Assembly: GCA_910585965.1 (NCBI GenBank) | Contig: CAJUHH010000001.1 | Location: forward strand, 372,001 to 436,000 | Direction: 5' to 3' | From: an uncultured Lachnospiraceae bacterium | GTDB lineage: Bacteria > Bacillota > Clostridia > Lachnospirales > Lachnospiraceae | Length of the DNA: 64,000 nucleotides | Shown: piece by piece, positions 14,242 through 23,916 of the stretch | Position numbering within the stretch: the stretch's first letter is position 1 | Layout of the letters: the number at the start of each line of letters is the position of its first letter | The notes under the pieces: model-generated | The model's database searches: none | Seen by the model: only the letters and a program-made list of their open reading frames with translations | Told to the model about the DNA's origin: nothing | Program-made: the position numbers and the translations under genes

Positions 14242-16893
14242 TTGGATAAGTACGAATATAAAGTACGCGCGGAAGAAATAAAAGCCTTAATTGCGGAAGG
14301 AGAGTTTGCGGAGGCCGTTAAGATTGCGGATACGATCGATTGGCGCAGAGTAAAAAGCGTAATGATGCTTTGCACGATCAGCGATTTGTACAAAATCAAC
14401 CGCAGATTTCAGGAAAGTAAAGATATTTTGTTAATGGCATACGAGCGCCATCCCGGCGGTCGTCTTATTGTGTATTCTCTTTGTGAATTATCGATTAAAA
14501 TGGGCGAGTTTGTCCAAGCCATAGAATACTATAAGGAATTCGTCCAGATTGCCCCAAAGGATACCGGAAGGTATATTTTGCAGTATAGGCTGTATGAAGC
14601 GCAGGACGTAAGTCTGGAAGAGCGTATTGCGGTGCTGGAAGAGTTTAAAAAGCGGGATTACCGCGAGAAATGGGCGTATGAACTGGCATATTTGTACCAC
14701 AGGGTAGGGCTGGAAACGAAGTGCGTGGAAGAATGCGATGAAATGTTTCTTTGGTTCGGCGATGGCAGATATGTGATGAAGGCGCTGGAGTTAAAAATGC
14801 TGCACCAGCCGCTGACCGCCCCTCAGCAGGAAAAATATGACTGGATGAAAAGGGAAAAAGACCGGCAGCTGGCCGGATTGGAAGAAGAGGGCGTGGAGGA
14901 AGTGGTGCTGGAAGAAACCAGCCCGGAGGAAAGCGAGCCGGAAGAAGATAGGGGCGAAGAAGAGGATCTGGAAACAGGATATGGAGAAATAGAAGGTTCT
15001 CCCGAGGATGTACGGCAGGATGAGGAATTTAAAGTAAAAACGATCGATATGGGGCAGTATAATACGATCAATCTCCAGAAAGAACTGGCGGAAAGCATGA
15101 AGGAAATCCTCGGGGAAGAGCAGGATAAAGAAACTTCATCCATGAACCCGGTTACAGAATCTATTGTAGCCCCTCTGCTACAGGAAACGGGAGATATCAC
15201 TTCAACGGAAGAAGAAGAGGAAACCAGCCAGGCGGCCAGGGAAGAGGTGTTTTTTGAAGAGGATGCGAGGGATATCCTTTCGGAAGATACGAAGGAGATG
15301 AAAATCAAAAAGCCGGAGAAGGAGGAACTTGAGGCTACGAAGGAAATAATACCGAAACGCAGGCCTGTTTCCAAAATTCCAGTACAGCTGGTGAAAGCTG
15401 CGGCAGAGAAAGAAGCGGCATCGGAAGCAGCTCCGCCCCCGGAGATACCGCAAACCTTCCCTATACAGGCAGGCCCTCATCTGATGAGGTCGGTAAAGCC
15501 TTCCGGTTTTGAACAAATGCTTTCCCAGGAATATGACGGGCAGATCAGCCTTGTGGTACCGAATAAAAGCAATGTTGAAAAACAGATCACAGGCCAGTTG
15601 AATATTACGGATATTATGGCGGAATGGGAACGGATGAAGCGGGAGAACGAAGAAAAGCGCAAAGAAGATGTGCGCAAGCGCGTTCAGCAGCATACGGGCA
15701 ATATGTTTTCCGAGTTCGACGAGGCGACAAAAACGGGGCTTCTGGAACAGCTGGAAAAAGCTGTGATCGAAGCGATCTTAAAGGAATCCGGTGAAAAGGA
15801 AATCAGCCCGGAAGATATAACGGAAGAGAAATTGACGGATCTTGTCAAAATGGCAGGAAAGAAGAGGGCGGAAAATAAAGAAGAAATAAAAGAAGAAACA
15901 ACGGAAGAAGAAAATGCCGGAACGCCAGAAACGGCAGAAGGCGATAAGCAGGAAGAAGCAGAAGCCGATAACAGGGAAGAAGAGAACCCGGCTGGAGAAG
16001 AGAAGATTTCCGGGGAGGCGGAAGAGAAAAAGAACACTGCCTGGGAAACAGGCATTATGGATCTGGAGAAGCTCCTGGCAGAAACGGCAGAAACTGAAGC
16101 GAAGAAGGAAGTAAAAACCCAGGCGGCGACAGGCGGCAAACTGAGAGCGTTGTCTGAAGAGGAGAAAGAACTCTTCGGGCGGTTTGTACATAACAAGAAG
16201 ACAAAAGAACAGATTATCCACGCAGTGGATACGATGAATATGGATTCCTACAGCGGCAATGTAATCGTAACCGGGGAAGATGGAGCGGGTACGCTCGACC
16301 TGGCAAAGGGTCTCGTGCGCATGCTGCAAATTACAGACCGTAATTTTTCCGGGAAGGTTGCCAAGATATCGGGGAAGACGTTCAATAAGAAAGATGTGGA
16401 AGGAACGCTGGCAAAGCTGGCGGACGGGGCTCTTATTATAGAGCATGCTTTCCAGATGTCGAGCGAGACCGCAGGGGATTTACATAAGGCTCTGAAAAAA
16501 GAAGGCAGAGGGCTGTTTGCAGTCATGGAAGGGAGAAAGGATGAAATGAACCTTTTCCTTCGGAAAAATGGCGAGCTAATGGATAATTTTGATACGCGCA
16601 TCGACATAGAATCGCTGGATGACCATTCCCTTGTGGAATATGCGAGGCAGTATGCGGAGGAGCAGGAATACTCTATCGATGAACTGGGGATCCTGGCGCT
16701 TCATACAAGGATCGCGGATATGCAGACGAGCGACCATGAGGTGACAGTGGCAGAGGTAAAGGATTTGGTAGACGATGCCATTTATTTTGCGGATAAGAAA
16801 AATCCGAAGCATTTTTTCGATATTTTATTTGGCAAGCGGTATGATGAGGAGGATATGGTCATTCTCAGGGAGAAGGACTTTATGCATTATTAA
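14242..16893 (+). CDS. Large TPR / acidic-linker / ATPase-like protein, function unknown
   Basis: About 883 residues in three parts. Residues 1-210 are TPR-like helical repeats (FQESKDILLMAYERHPGG, QAIEYYKEFVQIAPKD). Residues ~210-630 are a long low-complexity linker very rich in Glu and Lys, probably disordered. Residues ~640-885 look like an AAA+-type module with a degenerate P-loop 'VTGEDGAGTLDLAKGLVRML' (G-D-G-A-G-T, lacking the canonical Lys) and a sensor/lid-like end. Lachnospiraceae carry similar proteins, by my recollection, without a proven role. TTG 14242 is favoured because GAGGTGAG lies 5 bp upstream; GTG 14233 is the alternative. It stands alone between ksgA and glgB. Confidence 0.7.
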   Translation: MDKYEYKVRAEEIKALIAEGEFAEAVKIADTIDWRRVKSVMMLCTISDLYKINRRFQESKDILLMAYERHPGGRLIVYSLCELSIKMGEFVQAIEYYKEFVQIAPKDTGRYILQYRLYEAQDVSLEERIAVLEEFKKRDYREKWAYELAYLYHRVGLETKCVEECDEMFLWFGDGRYVMKALELKMLHQPLTAPQQEKYDWMKREKDRQLAGLEEEGVEEVVLEETSPEESEPEEDRGEEEDLETGYGEIEGSPEDVRQDEEFKVKTIDMGQYNTINLQKELAESMKEILGEEQDKETSSMNPVTESIVAPLLQETGDITSTEEEEETSQAAREEVFFEEDARDILSEDTKEMKIKKPEKEELEATKEIIPKRRPVSKIPVQLVKAAAEKEAASEAAPPPEIPQTFPIQAGPHLMRSVKPSGFEQMLSQEYDGQISLVVPNKSNVEKQITGQLNITDIMAEWERMKRENEEKRKEDVRKRVQQHTGNMFSEFDEATKTGLLEQLEKAVIEAILKESGEKEISPEDITEEKLTDLVKMAGKKRAENKEEIKEETTEEENAGTPETAEGDKQEEAEADNREEENPAGEEKISGEAEEKKNTAWETGIMDLEKLLAETAETEAKKEVKTQAATGGKLRALSEEEKELFGRFVHNKKTKEQIIHAVDTMNMDSYSGNVIVTGEDGAGTLDLAKGLVRMLQITDRNFSGKVAKISGKTFNKKDVEGTLAKLADGALIIEHAFQMSSETAGDLHKALKKEGRGLFAVMEGRKDEMNLFLRKNGELMDNFDTRIDIESLDDHSLVEYARQYAEEQEYSIDELGILALHTRIADMQTSDHEVTVAEVKDLVDDAIYFADKKNPKHFFDILFGKRYDEEDMVILREKDFMHY

Positions 16894-16931
16894 AATTTCA
16901 ATGATTTTATTATAATATAGGGGGTATGCTT

Positions 16932-18878
16932 ATGGCAGCAGCAAAAAAGAAAACGAAAACGCCGGAACCTGTGTTGGAGCAAAAAGTATTTATTTCTGAG
17001 GCAGATCAATATCTTTTCGCCCAAGGGACACATTATGATATTTATAAGAAGCTCGGCGCGCATCCGTCCGTGGAAGACGGAGTGGAGGGGATGTTTTTTG
17101 GCGTATGGGCGCCGAATGCGGCAAGCGTCCATGTGATCGGCACATTCAACGGATGGAATGAAGAAATGCACCAAATGGAACGGCTGGGGCCGGGAGGAAT
17201 CCATGCGCTTTTCATACCGGGAGTCGGAGTCAATGAACTTTATAAATTTTTGATTCGGACGCCGGACGGAAGAAAGCTTTACAAGGCTGACCCGTTTGCC
17301 AATTATTCGGAATTCAGGCCGGGCAATGCATCGAAGACGACGGACTTGTCCAAGTTTGAATGGACGGACGACGCATGGATGGAAGCAAGACAGGGCAAAG
17401 ACTATAATAAGGAGCCGCTGGCTATTTATGAATGCCATATAGGATCCTGGATGAAACATCCGAATGGAACGCCGGACGGCTTTTATAATTACCGGGAGTT
17501 TGCGGACAGGGTTGTGGAATATTTAAAGGAAATGAAATATACCCATATAGAGCTGATGGGCATTGCGGAGTTTCCCTTCGACGGTTCCTGGGGATACCAG
17601 GTGACAGGATATTACGCGCCCACTTCCAGATATGGGGAACCCACGGATTTTATGTATTTGATCAATAAACTGCATAAAAATAAAATCGGAGTGATCCTCG
17701 ACTGGGTGCCGGCTCATTTTGCTACGGATGCCCATGGGCTGGCGGAATTTGACGGCCAGTGTATTTTTGAGCATCCCGATAAACGCCTTGGGGAGCATCC
17801 TGACTGGGGAACGAAGATATTTAATTATGGAAAAACGGAAGTGAAGAATTTCCTGATCGCGAACGCCCTTTTCTGGCTGAAAGAGTTCCATGTGGACGGA
17901 ATCCGCGTGGATGCAGTGGCTTCCATGCTGTATCTGGACTACGGCAAAAAAGAAGGGCAGTGGCTGCCGAACAAATATGGCGGAAACAAGAACCTGGAGG
18001 CAATAGAATTTTTCAAGCACTTGAATTCTGTTATCCTCGGTACATATCCGGGCTTTTTGACGATTGCGGAAGAATCTACGGCATGGCCGAAAGTGACGGG
18101 CGATATTGAGGATGAGGGACTGGGCTTCAGCTTTAAGTGGAATATGGGATGGATGCATGATTTCTGCGAGTATATGAAATTGGATCCCCTGTTCCGCAAG
18201 AACAATCATTATTCGATGACTTTTGCTATGAGTTATAATAATGCGGAAAATTATATCCTGCCTTTATCCCATGATGAAGTGGTTCATCTGAAATGCTCCA
18301 TGCTGAATAAGATGCCAGGGTATGAAGTGGATAAATATGCGAATTTAAGAGTGGGATATACATACATGTTCGGCCATTCCGGCAAAAAGCTGCTTTTTAT
18401 GGGGCAGGATTTTGCGCAGGAAAGGGAATGGAGCGAAGAGAGGGAGCTGGATTGGTATCTGCTGGAAAGGCCTTTGAACAGAGGAATGCATGAATATGTA
18501 AAAGAGCTGTTAAATTTATATAGAAAATATCCCTGCCTTTATGAGATCGACAATGAATGGGCCGGCTTTGAATGGCTGAATGCGGATGACAGCGATCACA
18601 GCGTCTACAGTTTTTACAGAAAGGCTGAAAACGGCAAGAACAACTTGTTATTTGTGCTTAATATGACTCCTATGATGTGGGAAAGCTATAAGGTAGGGGT
18701 GCCGAAAAAGAAAAAATATAAATTGCTGCTTAACAGCGATGAAAAACGGTTCGGAGGGAATGGAAATGTAATCCCTGCGGAGCTGAATGCGGTAAAAGAA
18801 AAAGAGCAGGTAAATTATAAGGATTACAGCATCACTTTTGACCTGGCTCCTTATATGGCCGCCGTTTTCGTATTCTGA
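16932..18878 (+). CDS. glgB: 1,4-alpha-glucan branching enzyme
   Basis: GH13 enzyme that forms alpha-1,6 branches in glycogen. Residues ~30-130 are the CBM48/early-set domain (FGVWAPNAASVHVIGTFNGW). The (beta/alpha)8 barrel carries nucleophile Asp in 'DGIRVDAVASM', acid/base Glu in 'TIAEESTAWP' and the transition-state Asp in 'LSHDEVVH'. The all-beta C domain ends the protein. About 648 residues, typical. ATG 16932 is preferred over 16926 because TAGGGGG is spaced better. No other glg genes are adjacent, so it is a solitary copy here. A terminator follows at 18919-18950. Confidence 0.95.
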   Translation: MAAAKKKTKTPEPVLEQKVFISEADQYLFAQGTHYDIYKKLGAHPSVEDGVEGMFFGVWAPNAASVHVIGTFNGWNEEMHQMERLGPGGIHALFIPGVGVNELYKFLIRTPDGRKLYKADPFANYSEFRPGNASKTTDLSKFEWTDDAWMEARQGKDYNKEPLAIYECHIGSWMKHPNGTPDGFYNYREFADRVVEYLKEMKYTHIELMGIAEFPFDGSWGYQVTGYYAPTSRYGEPTDFMYLINKLHKNKIGVILDWVPAHFATDAHGLAEFDGQCIFEHPDKRLGEHPDWGTKIFNYGKTEVKNFLIANALFWLKEFHVDGIRVDAVASMLYLDYGKKEGQWLPNKYGGNKNLEAIEFFKHLNSVILGTYPGFLTIAEESTAWPKVTGDIEDEGLGFSFKWNMGWMHDFCEYMKLDPLFRKNNHYSMTFAMSYNNAENYILPLSHDEVVHLKCSMLNKMPGYEVDKYANLRVGYTYMFGHSGKKLLFMGQDFAQEREWSEERELDWYLLERPLNRGMHEYVKELLNLYRKYPCLYEIDNEWAGFEWLNADDSDHSVYSFYRKAENGKNNLLFVLNMTPMMWESYKVGVPKKKKYKLLLNSDEKRFGGNGNVIPAELNAVKEKEQVNYKDYSITFDLAPYMAAVFVF

Positions 18879-18890
18879 AAAGGGAAAGGT

Positions 18891-18917
18891 TAAGGAATCA
18901 AAATAATATGCCGAAAT
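18891..18917 (+). promoter_or_regulatory. Candidate sigma-D (sigma-28) flagellar promoter
   Basis: TAAG (18891-18894), 15-bp spacer, GCCGAAAT (18910-18917), close to the motility sigma consensus TAAA-N15-GCCGATAT, upstream of the DUF6240-flagellin genes. Its predicted start falls inside the hairpin at 18919-18950, so the assignment is uncertain. Confidence 0.4.
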
Positions 18918-18918
18918 A

Positions 18919-18950
18919 AAGGGTGAACACAGAAATGTGTTCCCCTTTTT
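18919..18950 (+). terminator. Terminator after glgB
   Basis: GGGTGAACAC..GTGTTCCCC stem (one bulged T) followed by a T5 tract, 40 bp after the glgB stop. Confidence 0.75.
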
Positions 18951-19006
18951 ATGTGTAGGTCTATATATGGAAGTTTGCTGCTGTCGCAGCATACGGGCCG
19001 CGTGAC

Positions 19007-19034
19007 AAATAGAGGAAAAGATTTTCCTCTATTT
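19007..19034 (+). other. Perfect 13-bp hairpin in the leader of the DUF6240 gene
   Basis: AAATAGAGGAAAA and TTTTCCTCTATTT are exact complements with only GA between them, ending about 7 bp before the ribosome site GGAGG and 19 bp before ATG 19053. No T-run follows, so it is more likely an mRNA stability or translation-control element than a terminator. A small GCTGC/GCAGC hairpin precedes it at 18977-18990. Confidence 0.6.
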
Positions 19035-19052
19035 GATTTATGGAGGAAAAGC

Positions 19053-22000
19053 ATGAATACTATCTTGGAAAATAACAGGGCAGAAAACGAGGGCAGAAGA
19101 GCAGCCGCTTACGCTGCCTACGGAAATGTAAATAAAGCAGGGGGAGCCTCTGATGGTTCCCGGGCCGGGGCGGCATCCGGCAGAGGGGCGTTTGCATGGG
19201 ATGTTTCCGGCATGGCAGCGGATAATACGGCTTATGGAAACCGTGGGAAAAGCATGGAAGATATTATGCTGGATGCGGGGCAGATGGATGTCGCGGCCCA
19301 GAGAAACTATATGGCAGTCATGTCTAATACGATGTCCGACGAGGATCTGGCAAAGCTGCAGGAGGAGGGCCATCATCCGGGAAGCACGGAGATCGGCACA
19401 GTAGTTACGATTCTGGATGAGATCAAGGCGGCGCTGGTAAAAGGCGGGAAAAATATTGATGGTTATACCGACGATCTGGATGTGGAGACGTTAACGGAAA
19501 TTACGGGCAGCGCGGCCATGGCGGAAGAGATCGTGAAGCAGTTTGCATCTTATGATATCCCCGTTACGAAAGAAAATGTGGAGGATGTATTGCAGATGTG
19601 TTCCACTGCGGCAAAGCTTTTACCGCCCGGGGAGGGTACGGTAAAGTATATGGTGCAGAACCATATGGATCCGACGGTGGACAATATTTATAAAGCCCAG
19701 TACAGCGCGGCGGCGGACGCGAATAAGCAAGGGCGCGGTTATTACCAGGATGATGCCGGTTATTATGCGAAAAAGGCGGAAGAATATAATTGGCAGCAGC
19801 TTGGCCCCCAGATGGAAAAGGTGATTGAAAACGCCGGGCTGGAGGTTTCCGAAGAAACGCTGGCCGATGCCAAATGGCTGCTGGAAAAGGGTATGCCGCT
19901 GACGGAAGAGGGATTGAATATTTTATACGAGCTGCGCAATATGGAAATTCCTGGCTTCATGGAAGGAAAAATTTCCATGGAGAAAATGATTGCCCCTGCG
20001 GCGGCAGCTCTTGCGGATGGAAAAAGCGCCGGGGCGGCCAATCTGGCAGACGGGCGGACAGCGGTGGAAAAGGCGGCGGCGTATATGGAAGATGTCAATT
20101 CCATCAGCGACGAAGCCGTGGATATGGTCGCAGGGGAGGGGAAAAAACTGAATCTCCGTAACCTGAAAGCGGCGCAGATACAGATCAGCCTGAATATAAG
20201 CGTGAAGTCCTATTCGGTAAGCCTGGGCGGAAGAAGGCTGATGGAAGAAGTCAGATTACAGATGACGGTGGAAGCGAATATCCATTTGATAAAAAGCGGC
20301 TTTTCTGTGGATACGGCTGAACTGGAGCAGCTGGTAGAATCATTGAAAGCGGCGCAGAAACAGGCAGAAGAGGCATTGTTTGGGAAGACGGAATGGAAAG
20401 AGGCAGGAAGCGCATCCGGCATCTTCAGAAATACAATGGCCGCAGTAAAAGGATTGGGGGGCATGCCGGCAGCGCTGGTCGGCAAATTCGCTTTTCAAGG
20501 GCGGGCGCAGCTGGAAGTAAGGACATCCGCTTTTTATGCGGGAAGTTCCGAAAGCTTTACTTTGGAAAGCGCATACAGAGAAGGCGCTGTTTTACAGGCA
20601 GCTTATGAAAAAGCAGGAGAGAGCTATGAAGCGCTGATGACGGCGCCGAGGGCGGATCTTGGGGATTCTATAAAAAAGGCATTTCGGAATGTAGATGACA
20701 TTTTGAAGGATATGTCTTTGGAAACTTCGGAGGATAACAGAAGGGCGGTAAGGATCCTTGGCTATAACCGCATGGAGATATCGCCGGAAAATATGGAGGC
20801 GGTAAAAGAGGCAGATACGACGATTCGCCGTGTATTAAGCAAGATGACGCCGGCTGCGGTTATGCAGATGATACGGGAAGGAAAAAATCCTCTCTCCATG
20901 GATATGCAGGAATTGGAAACCTATTTGGACGACAGGGAAAGAAGCCCTCAGGAAGAAATACAAAAATATAGCGAATATTTATACAAACTGGAAAGGAACC
21001 ATGCCGTTACAAAAGAAGAGAGAGACGCTTATATCGGAATATACCGTCTTTTCCGGCAGCTGGAAAAAACGGACGGAGCGGCGATCGGCACTTTGATCCA
21101 CCAAGGGGCGGAGCCTACGGTGAGAAATCTGCTCTCAGCCATGAGAAGCAATAAAAAGCATGGCATGGATAGGAAAGTGGACGATGGATTCGGCGGCATG
21201 ACCTCTTCTTATATCGGAAAAAGCATATCGGAACAAATAGAAGGCGGTTATTACAAGAAGCTGGCATCGGATATTTTTGATTATTTGGATGGCGGAAAGA
21301 TGAATGCGGTTCCTTCCGATGGCGGCATCGGGCTGGAAGAAATGGCGGAAGTCCTTAGAAATACAGAGCCTGACAAGAAGGCAGACCAGGAGTATATTAA
21401 GGAACAGGCTGGAGAAATAAGAAATGCGATGACCGCAGAAGATACTGTGATTAAGGAACTCCTCAGTTTTGGGCAGCCGGTAACGGCAGATAACCTTCTG
21501 GCGGCTGGGCTATTGATGAAGGAACGGGGAAAGGCGGCAGGGCGTTTTCATGAGCTGGCCGGGGAAACCGGAGACAGGGCGGAGCTGGAGAAGGCTGTCC
21601 AGGATCTGTATGAATCTATGACCGACGGGGAGCCGATGAAGGAAGCTTATGTAAAATTAAGCGAAACCTATTCGAATATATTAGAAAAAGCAGCATTCGG
21701 GCAGGCTGGCACAGGAAAAATTGATTTAAAGGAAATCGGCAGTTTATATAAGCAGGTCGCTTTAAATGCCGGCATGGCAAAGGAAGAAAGTTATGAAGTG
21801 CCGGTCAGCATCGATGGGGAAATTACATCCGTCAACCTGAAAATTATCCACGGCAAAGGGGAAAGCGGAAAAGTCATGGTGTCTATGGAAACGGCAGCTT
21901 ATGGAAAAGCGGCGGCACAATTCGGCATTTCCGTCAGCCGTTCGGGAGAGTATCATCTATCGGGATACGTATCATGCGGGAACAAAGACGGACTGGCAAG

Positions 22001-22253
22001 CTTGGAGAAAATGGGGGAAGGGTTAAAGAAAGCGCTGGAACAGTCCGATATAAAGATTATAAGTTTAAGTTTCGTATATAATAGCGGTCTGGATCTGTCC
22101 ACAGTATCCGAAGCGGCGGCGCAGGCAAGAGAAGAAACAGCAGCCGGGGATGGAAGGCAGGGCGTATCCACGAAGAAGTTATATGACGCGGCAAAAATAT
22201 TTATCGGCTATATACAGAAAGGTGAAGGAGCAAGCTATGAGGATAAGTTATAA
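19053..22253 (+). CDS. Large flagellar-locus protein, DUF6240-like
   Basis: 1066 residues, no signal peptide or membrane helix. Repeated short helical modules of the type 'P.T.EN....' (IPVTKENVEDVLQM, LPLTEEGLNILYEL-like, MEISPENMEAVKEA, QPVTADNLLAAGLL) recur at intervals, separated by low-complexity Ala/Gly-rich stretches. I recall this pattern as DUF6240 proteins found beside flagellin genes in Lachnospiraceae; the function is unknown. GGAGG precedes ATG 19053. It overlaps the flagellin start by 17 bp, so the two are translationally coupled, implying a role in flagellar filament export, assembly or hook-length-like scaffolding (inference). Confidence 0.7.
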   Translation: MNTILENNRAENEGRRAAAYAAYGNVNKAGGASDGSRAGAASGRGAFAWDVSGMAADNTAYGNRGKSMEDIMLDAGQMDVAAQRNYMAVMSNTMSDEDLAKLQEEGHHPGSTEIGTVVTILDEIKAALVKGGKNIDGYTDDLDVETLTEITGSAAMAEEIVKQFASYDIPVTKENVEDVLQMCSTAAKLLPPGEGTVKYMVQNHMDPTVDNIYKAQYSAAADANKQGRGYYQDDAGYYAKKAEEYNWQQLGPQMEKVIENAGLEVSEETLADAKWLLEKGMPLTEEGLNILYELRNMEIPGFMEGKISMEKMIAPAAAALADGKSAGAANLADGRTAVEKAAAYMEDVNSISDEAVDMVAGEGKKLNLRNLKAAQIQISLNISVKSYSVSLGGRRLMEEVRLQMTVEANIHLIKSGFSVDTAELEQLVESLKAAQKQAEEALFGKTEWKEAGSASGIFRNTMAAVKGLGGMPAALVGKFAFQGRAQLEVRTSAFYAGSSESFTLESAYREGAVLQAAYEKAGESYEALMTAPRADLGDSIKKAFRNVDDILKDMSLETSEDNRRAVRILGYNRMEISPENMEAVKEADTTIRRVLSKMTPAAVMQMIREGKNPLSMDMQELETYLDDRERSPQEEIQKYSEYLYKLERNHAVTKEERDAYIGIYRLFRQLEKTDGAAIGTLIHQGAEPTVRNLLSAMRSNKKHGMDRKVDDGFGGMTSSYIGKSISEQIEGGYYKKLASDIFDYLDGGKMNAVPSDGGIGLEEMAEVLRNTEPDKKADQEYIKEQAGEIRNAMTAEDTVIKELLSFGQPVTADNLLAAGLLMKERGKAAGRFHELAGETGDRAELEKAVQDLYESMTDGEPMKEAYVKLSETYSNILEKAAFGQAGTGKIDLKEIGSLYKQVALNAGMAKEESYEVPVSIDGEITSVNLKIIHGKGESGKVMVSMETAAYGKAAAQFGISVSRSGEYHLSGYVSCGNKDGLASLEKMGEGLKKALEQSDIKIISLSFVYNSGLDLSTVSEAAAQAREETAAGDGRQGVSTKKLYDAAKIFIGYIQKGEGASYEDKL

Positions 22254-23406
22254 CGCACCGGCAATGGTGGCGCACAATGCATTGACAAGAAATGATAACC
22301 GGTTGACAGAATCTTTGAAGAGGCTTTCGTCCGGCCTGAAGGTAGTAGAGGCGAAGGATAACCCGGCGGGAATGGCTATGGGAAAAAGAATGAATACCCA
22401 GCTGAAAGGCCTTTCCGTGGCGACACAGAATAGCAGCGATGCAATTTCGGCAATAGAGACGGCGGACGGCGCTCTTACGGAAGTCCATGATATCCTGCAG
22501 AGGATGAACCAGCTGGCAGTGAAAGCGAGCACCGGCACGATCAGCGATGCCGACAGGGCGACGATTGAAGATGAGATCGTACAGCTGAAAGACGAGATTA
22601 CCCGTATTGCGGATACGACTCAGTTTAACGGGGAGACTTTGCTGAATGGGAATTTTGACTTGAGGGGATATACCAGCGATAAGAATGTAAAGGTGGGGTA
22701 CTATTCGGATTCGGTGACGCCGGGGACGTATGTGATTGATAGTATACAAGTTGAGTTCAAGGATGGGGAGATTAATCCAGCTAATGTGAACTGTGTTTTG
22801 AACACAACGATTGGCATGCCGAATATGAAATTTCCAGATGATGCGGCAGTTGCAGTATCTGGAAACAAATTAGTTATTACAAGCCAGAAGAATGCGGATT
22901 TTGAAATGACAATAAAATTCGATCCTCCAAAAGATGCGAATGGAAATATTGCGGACGGGTTTGTTCCCGCCGCTGGTGCTGCTACGAATGTAAGCGTGGA
23001 TATCACAGGAATCGGCGCAATGACCATGCAGATCGGCTCGAATGAGGGCCAGGTGTTGGATATCCGTATCGCTACAATCTCTCTGGATGAATTAGGACTT
23101 GAGTATACGTCGGTGGCAACGATGGATGATGCCCGTAAGGCGATCGACAGCGTGGCAGGAGCTATTGCATATGTATCCGAAGCGAGAAGTCGCCTCGGCG
23201 CGTACCAGAACCGTTTGGAGCATTGCGTGAGCAACCTGGATATTATCAGTGAAAATATGACGGCGGCTTATTCCCGGATCATGGATGCGGACATGGCGGA
23301 AGAAATGACGGAATATACGACTGTCCAGGTAATTTCACAGGCGAGCATGTCCATGCTGGCACAGGCAAACGAAAGGCCGGCGCAGGTGCTTCAGCTCTTA
23401 CAGTAA
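22237..23406 (+). CDS. fliC: Flagellin
   Basis: Filament subunit, 389 residues. The conserved N-terminal D0/D1 region (MRISYNAPAMVAHNALTRND, LKRLSSGLKVVEAKDNPAG) and the C-terminal D1/D0 region (SRLGAYQNRLEHCVSNLDII, ending QANERPAQVLQLLQ) are intact; the middle ~140-290 is a divergent surface domain. GGTGAAGGAG precedes ATG 22237. Start lies inside the end of the upstream DUF6240-like gene, 17-bp overlap in another frame. FliS, its likely export chaperone, is encoded 33 bp downstream. A Cys in the C-terminal helix (EHCVSNL) where Asn is usual is slightly uncommon. Confidence 0.95.
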   Translation: MRISYNAPAMVAHNALTRNDNRLTESLKRLSSGLKVVEAKDNPAGMAMGKRMNTQLKGLSVATQNSSDAISAIETADGALTEVHDILQRMNQLAVKASTGTISDADRATIEDEIVQLKDEITRIADTTQFNGETLLNGNFDLRGYTSDKNVKVGYYSDSVTPGTYVIDSIQVEFKDGEINPANVNCVLNTTIGMPNMKFPDDAAVAVSGNKLVITSQKNADFEMTIKFDPPKDANGNIADGFVPAAGAATNVSVDITGIGAMTMQIGSNEGQVLDIRIATISLDELGLEYTSVATMDDARKAIDSVAGAIAYVSEARSRLGAYQNRLEHCVSNLDIISENMTAAYSRIMDADMAEEMTEYTTVQVISQASMSMLAQANERPAQVLQLLQ

Positions 23407-23439
23407 AGGATTGCAAATAGTTAAGAAAGGTTCTGGAAT

Positions 23440-23916
23440 ATGACGAAGGAATTGAAACAGGAGTATACGCGGAGAATTACACAGGCGAATAAAACTCAGC
23501 TGATCACTATTTTGTACGAAATGCTTTTGATTTATGTGGAAGAGGCCATGGACGCGCATGAGAAGAATGACCGGGGAGGATTCCGGGAAGGCATAAGAAA
23601 AGCAAGGGGATGCATCGACGAATTGATGGCATCTTTGAACTTTGACTATGAACTGGCGATGAACTTCTTACAGCTCTATCTGTATGTCAACAGGGAACTG
23701 GTAAGGGCGGAGGTCCGGAATGCCGAAGAACCTTTGGAAAATGTCAATAAAGTGATCAAAGGCCTTCATGAGGCTTATGTGAAACTGGATGACATGGATG
23801 CTTCCGGACCAGTGATGGAAAATGTACAAACGGTTTATGCCGGCCTTACTTACGGCAGAAACGATTTAAATGAAAACTTAGCCGATCAGGGCATTAATCG
23901 GGGATTCCGAGTTTAG
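23440..23916 (+). CDS. fliS: Flagellar chaperone FliS family protein
   Basis: Four-helix cytoplasmic chaperone that binds the flagellin C-terminus and prevents premature polymerisation. The opening 'YTRRITQANKTQLITILYEMLLIYVEEA' matches FliS ('Y....v..a.p..li.mLYdg.i..l..A'), and the rest is helical with 'DELMASLNF' in the expected place. 158 residues, slightly longer than the typical ~130. AAGAAAGG ribosome site. Directly after flagellin; its 3' end overlaps the convergent DUF2508 gene by 39 bp. Confidence 0.85.
   Translation: MTKELKQEYTRRITQANKTQLITILYEMLLIYVEEAMDAHEKNDRGGFREGIRKARGCIDELMASLNFDYELAMNFLQLYLYVNRELVRAEVRNAEEPLENVNKVIKGLHEAYVKLDDMDASGPVMENVQTVYAGLTYGRNDLNENLADQGINRGFRV

Noticed and set aside
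15202..16446. Several long minus-strand frames opposite the acidic linker
   Set aside because: Mirror of Glu/Lys-rich codons (Ser/Phe/Leu-rich products), a known antisense artefact.
18977..19000. Possible c-di-GMP riboswitch before the flagellar genes
   Set aside because: A GCTGC/GCAGC hairpin is present but the conserved GEMM core is not.
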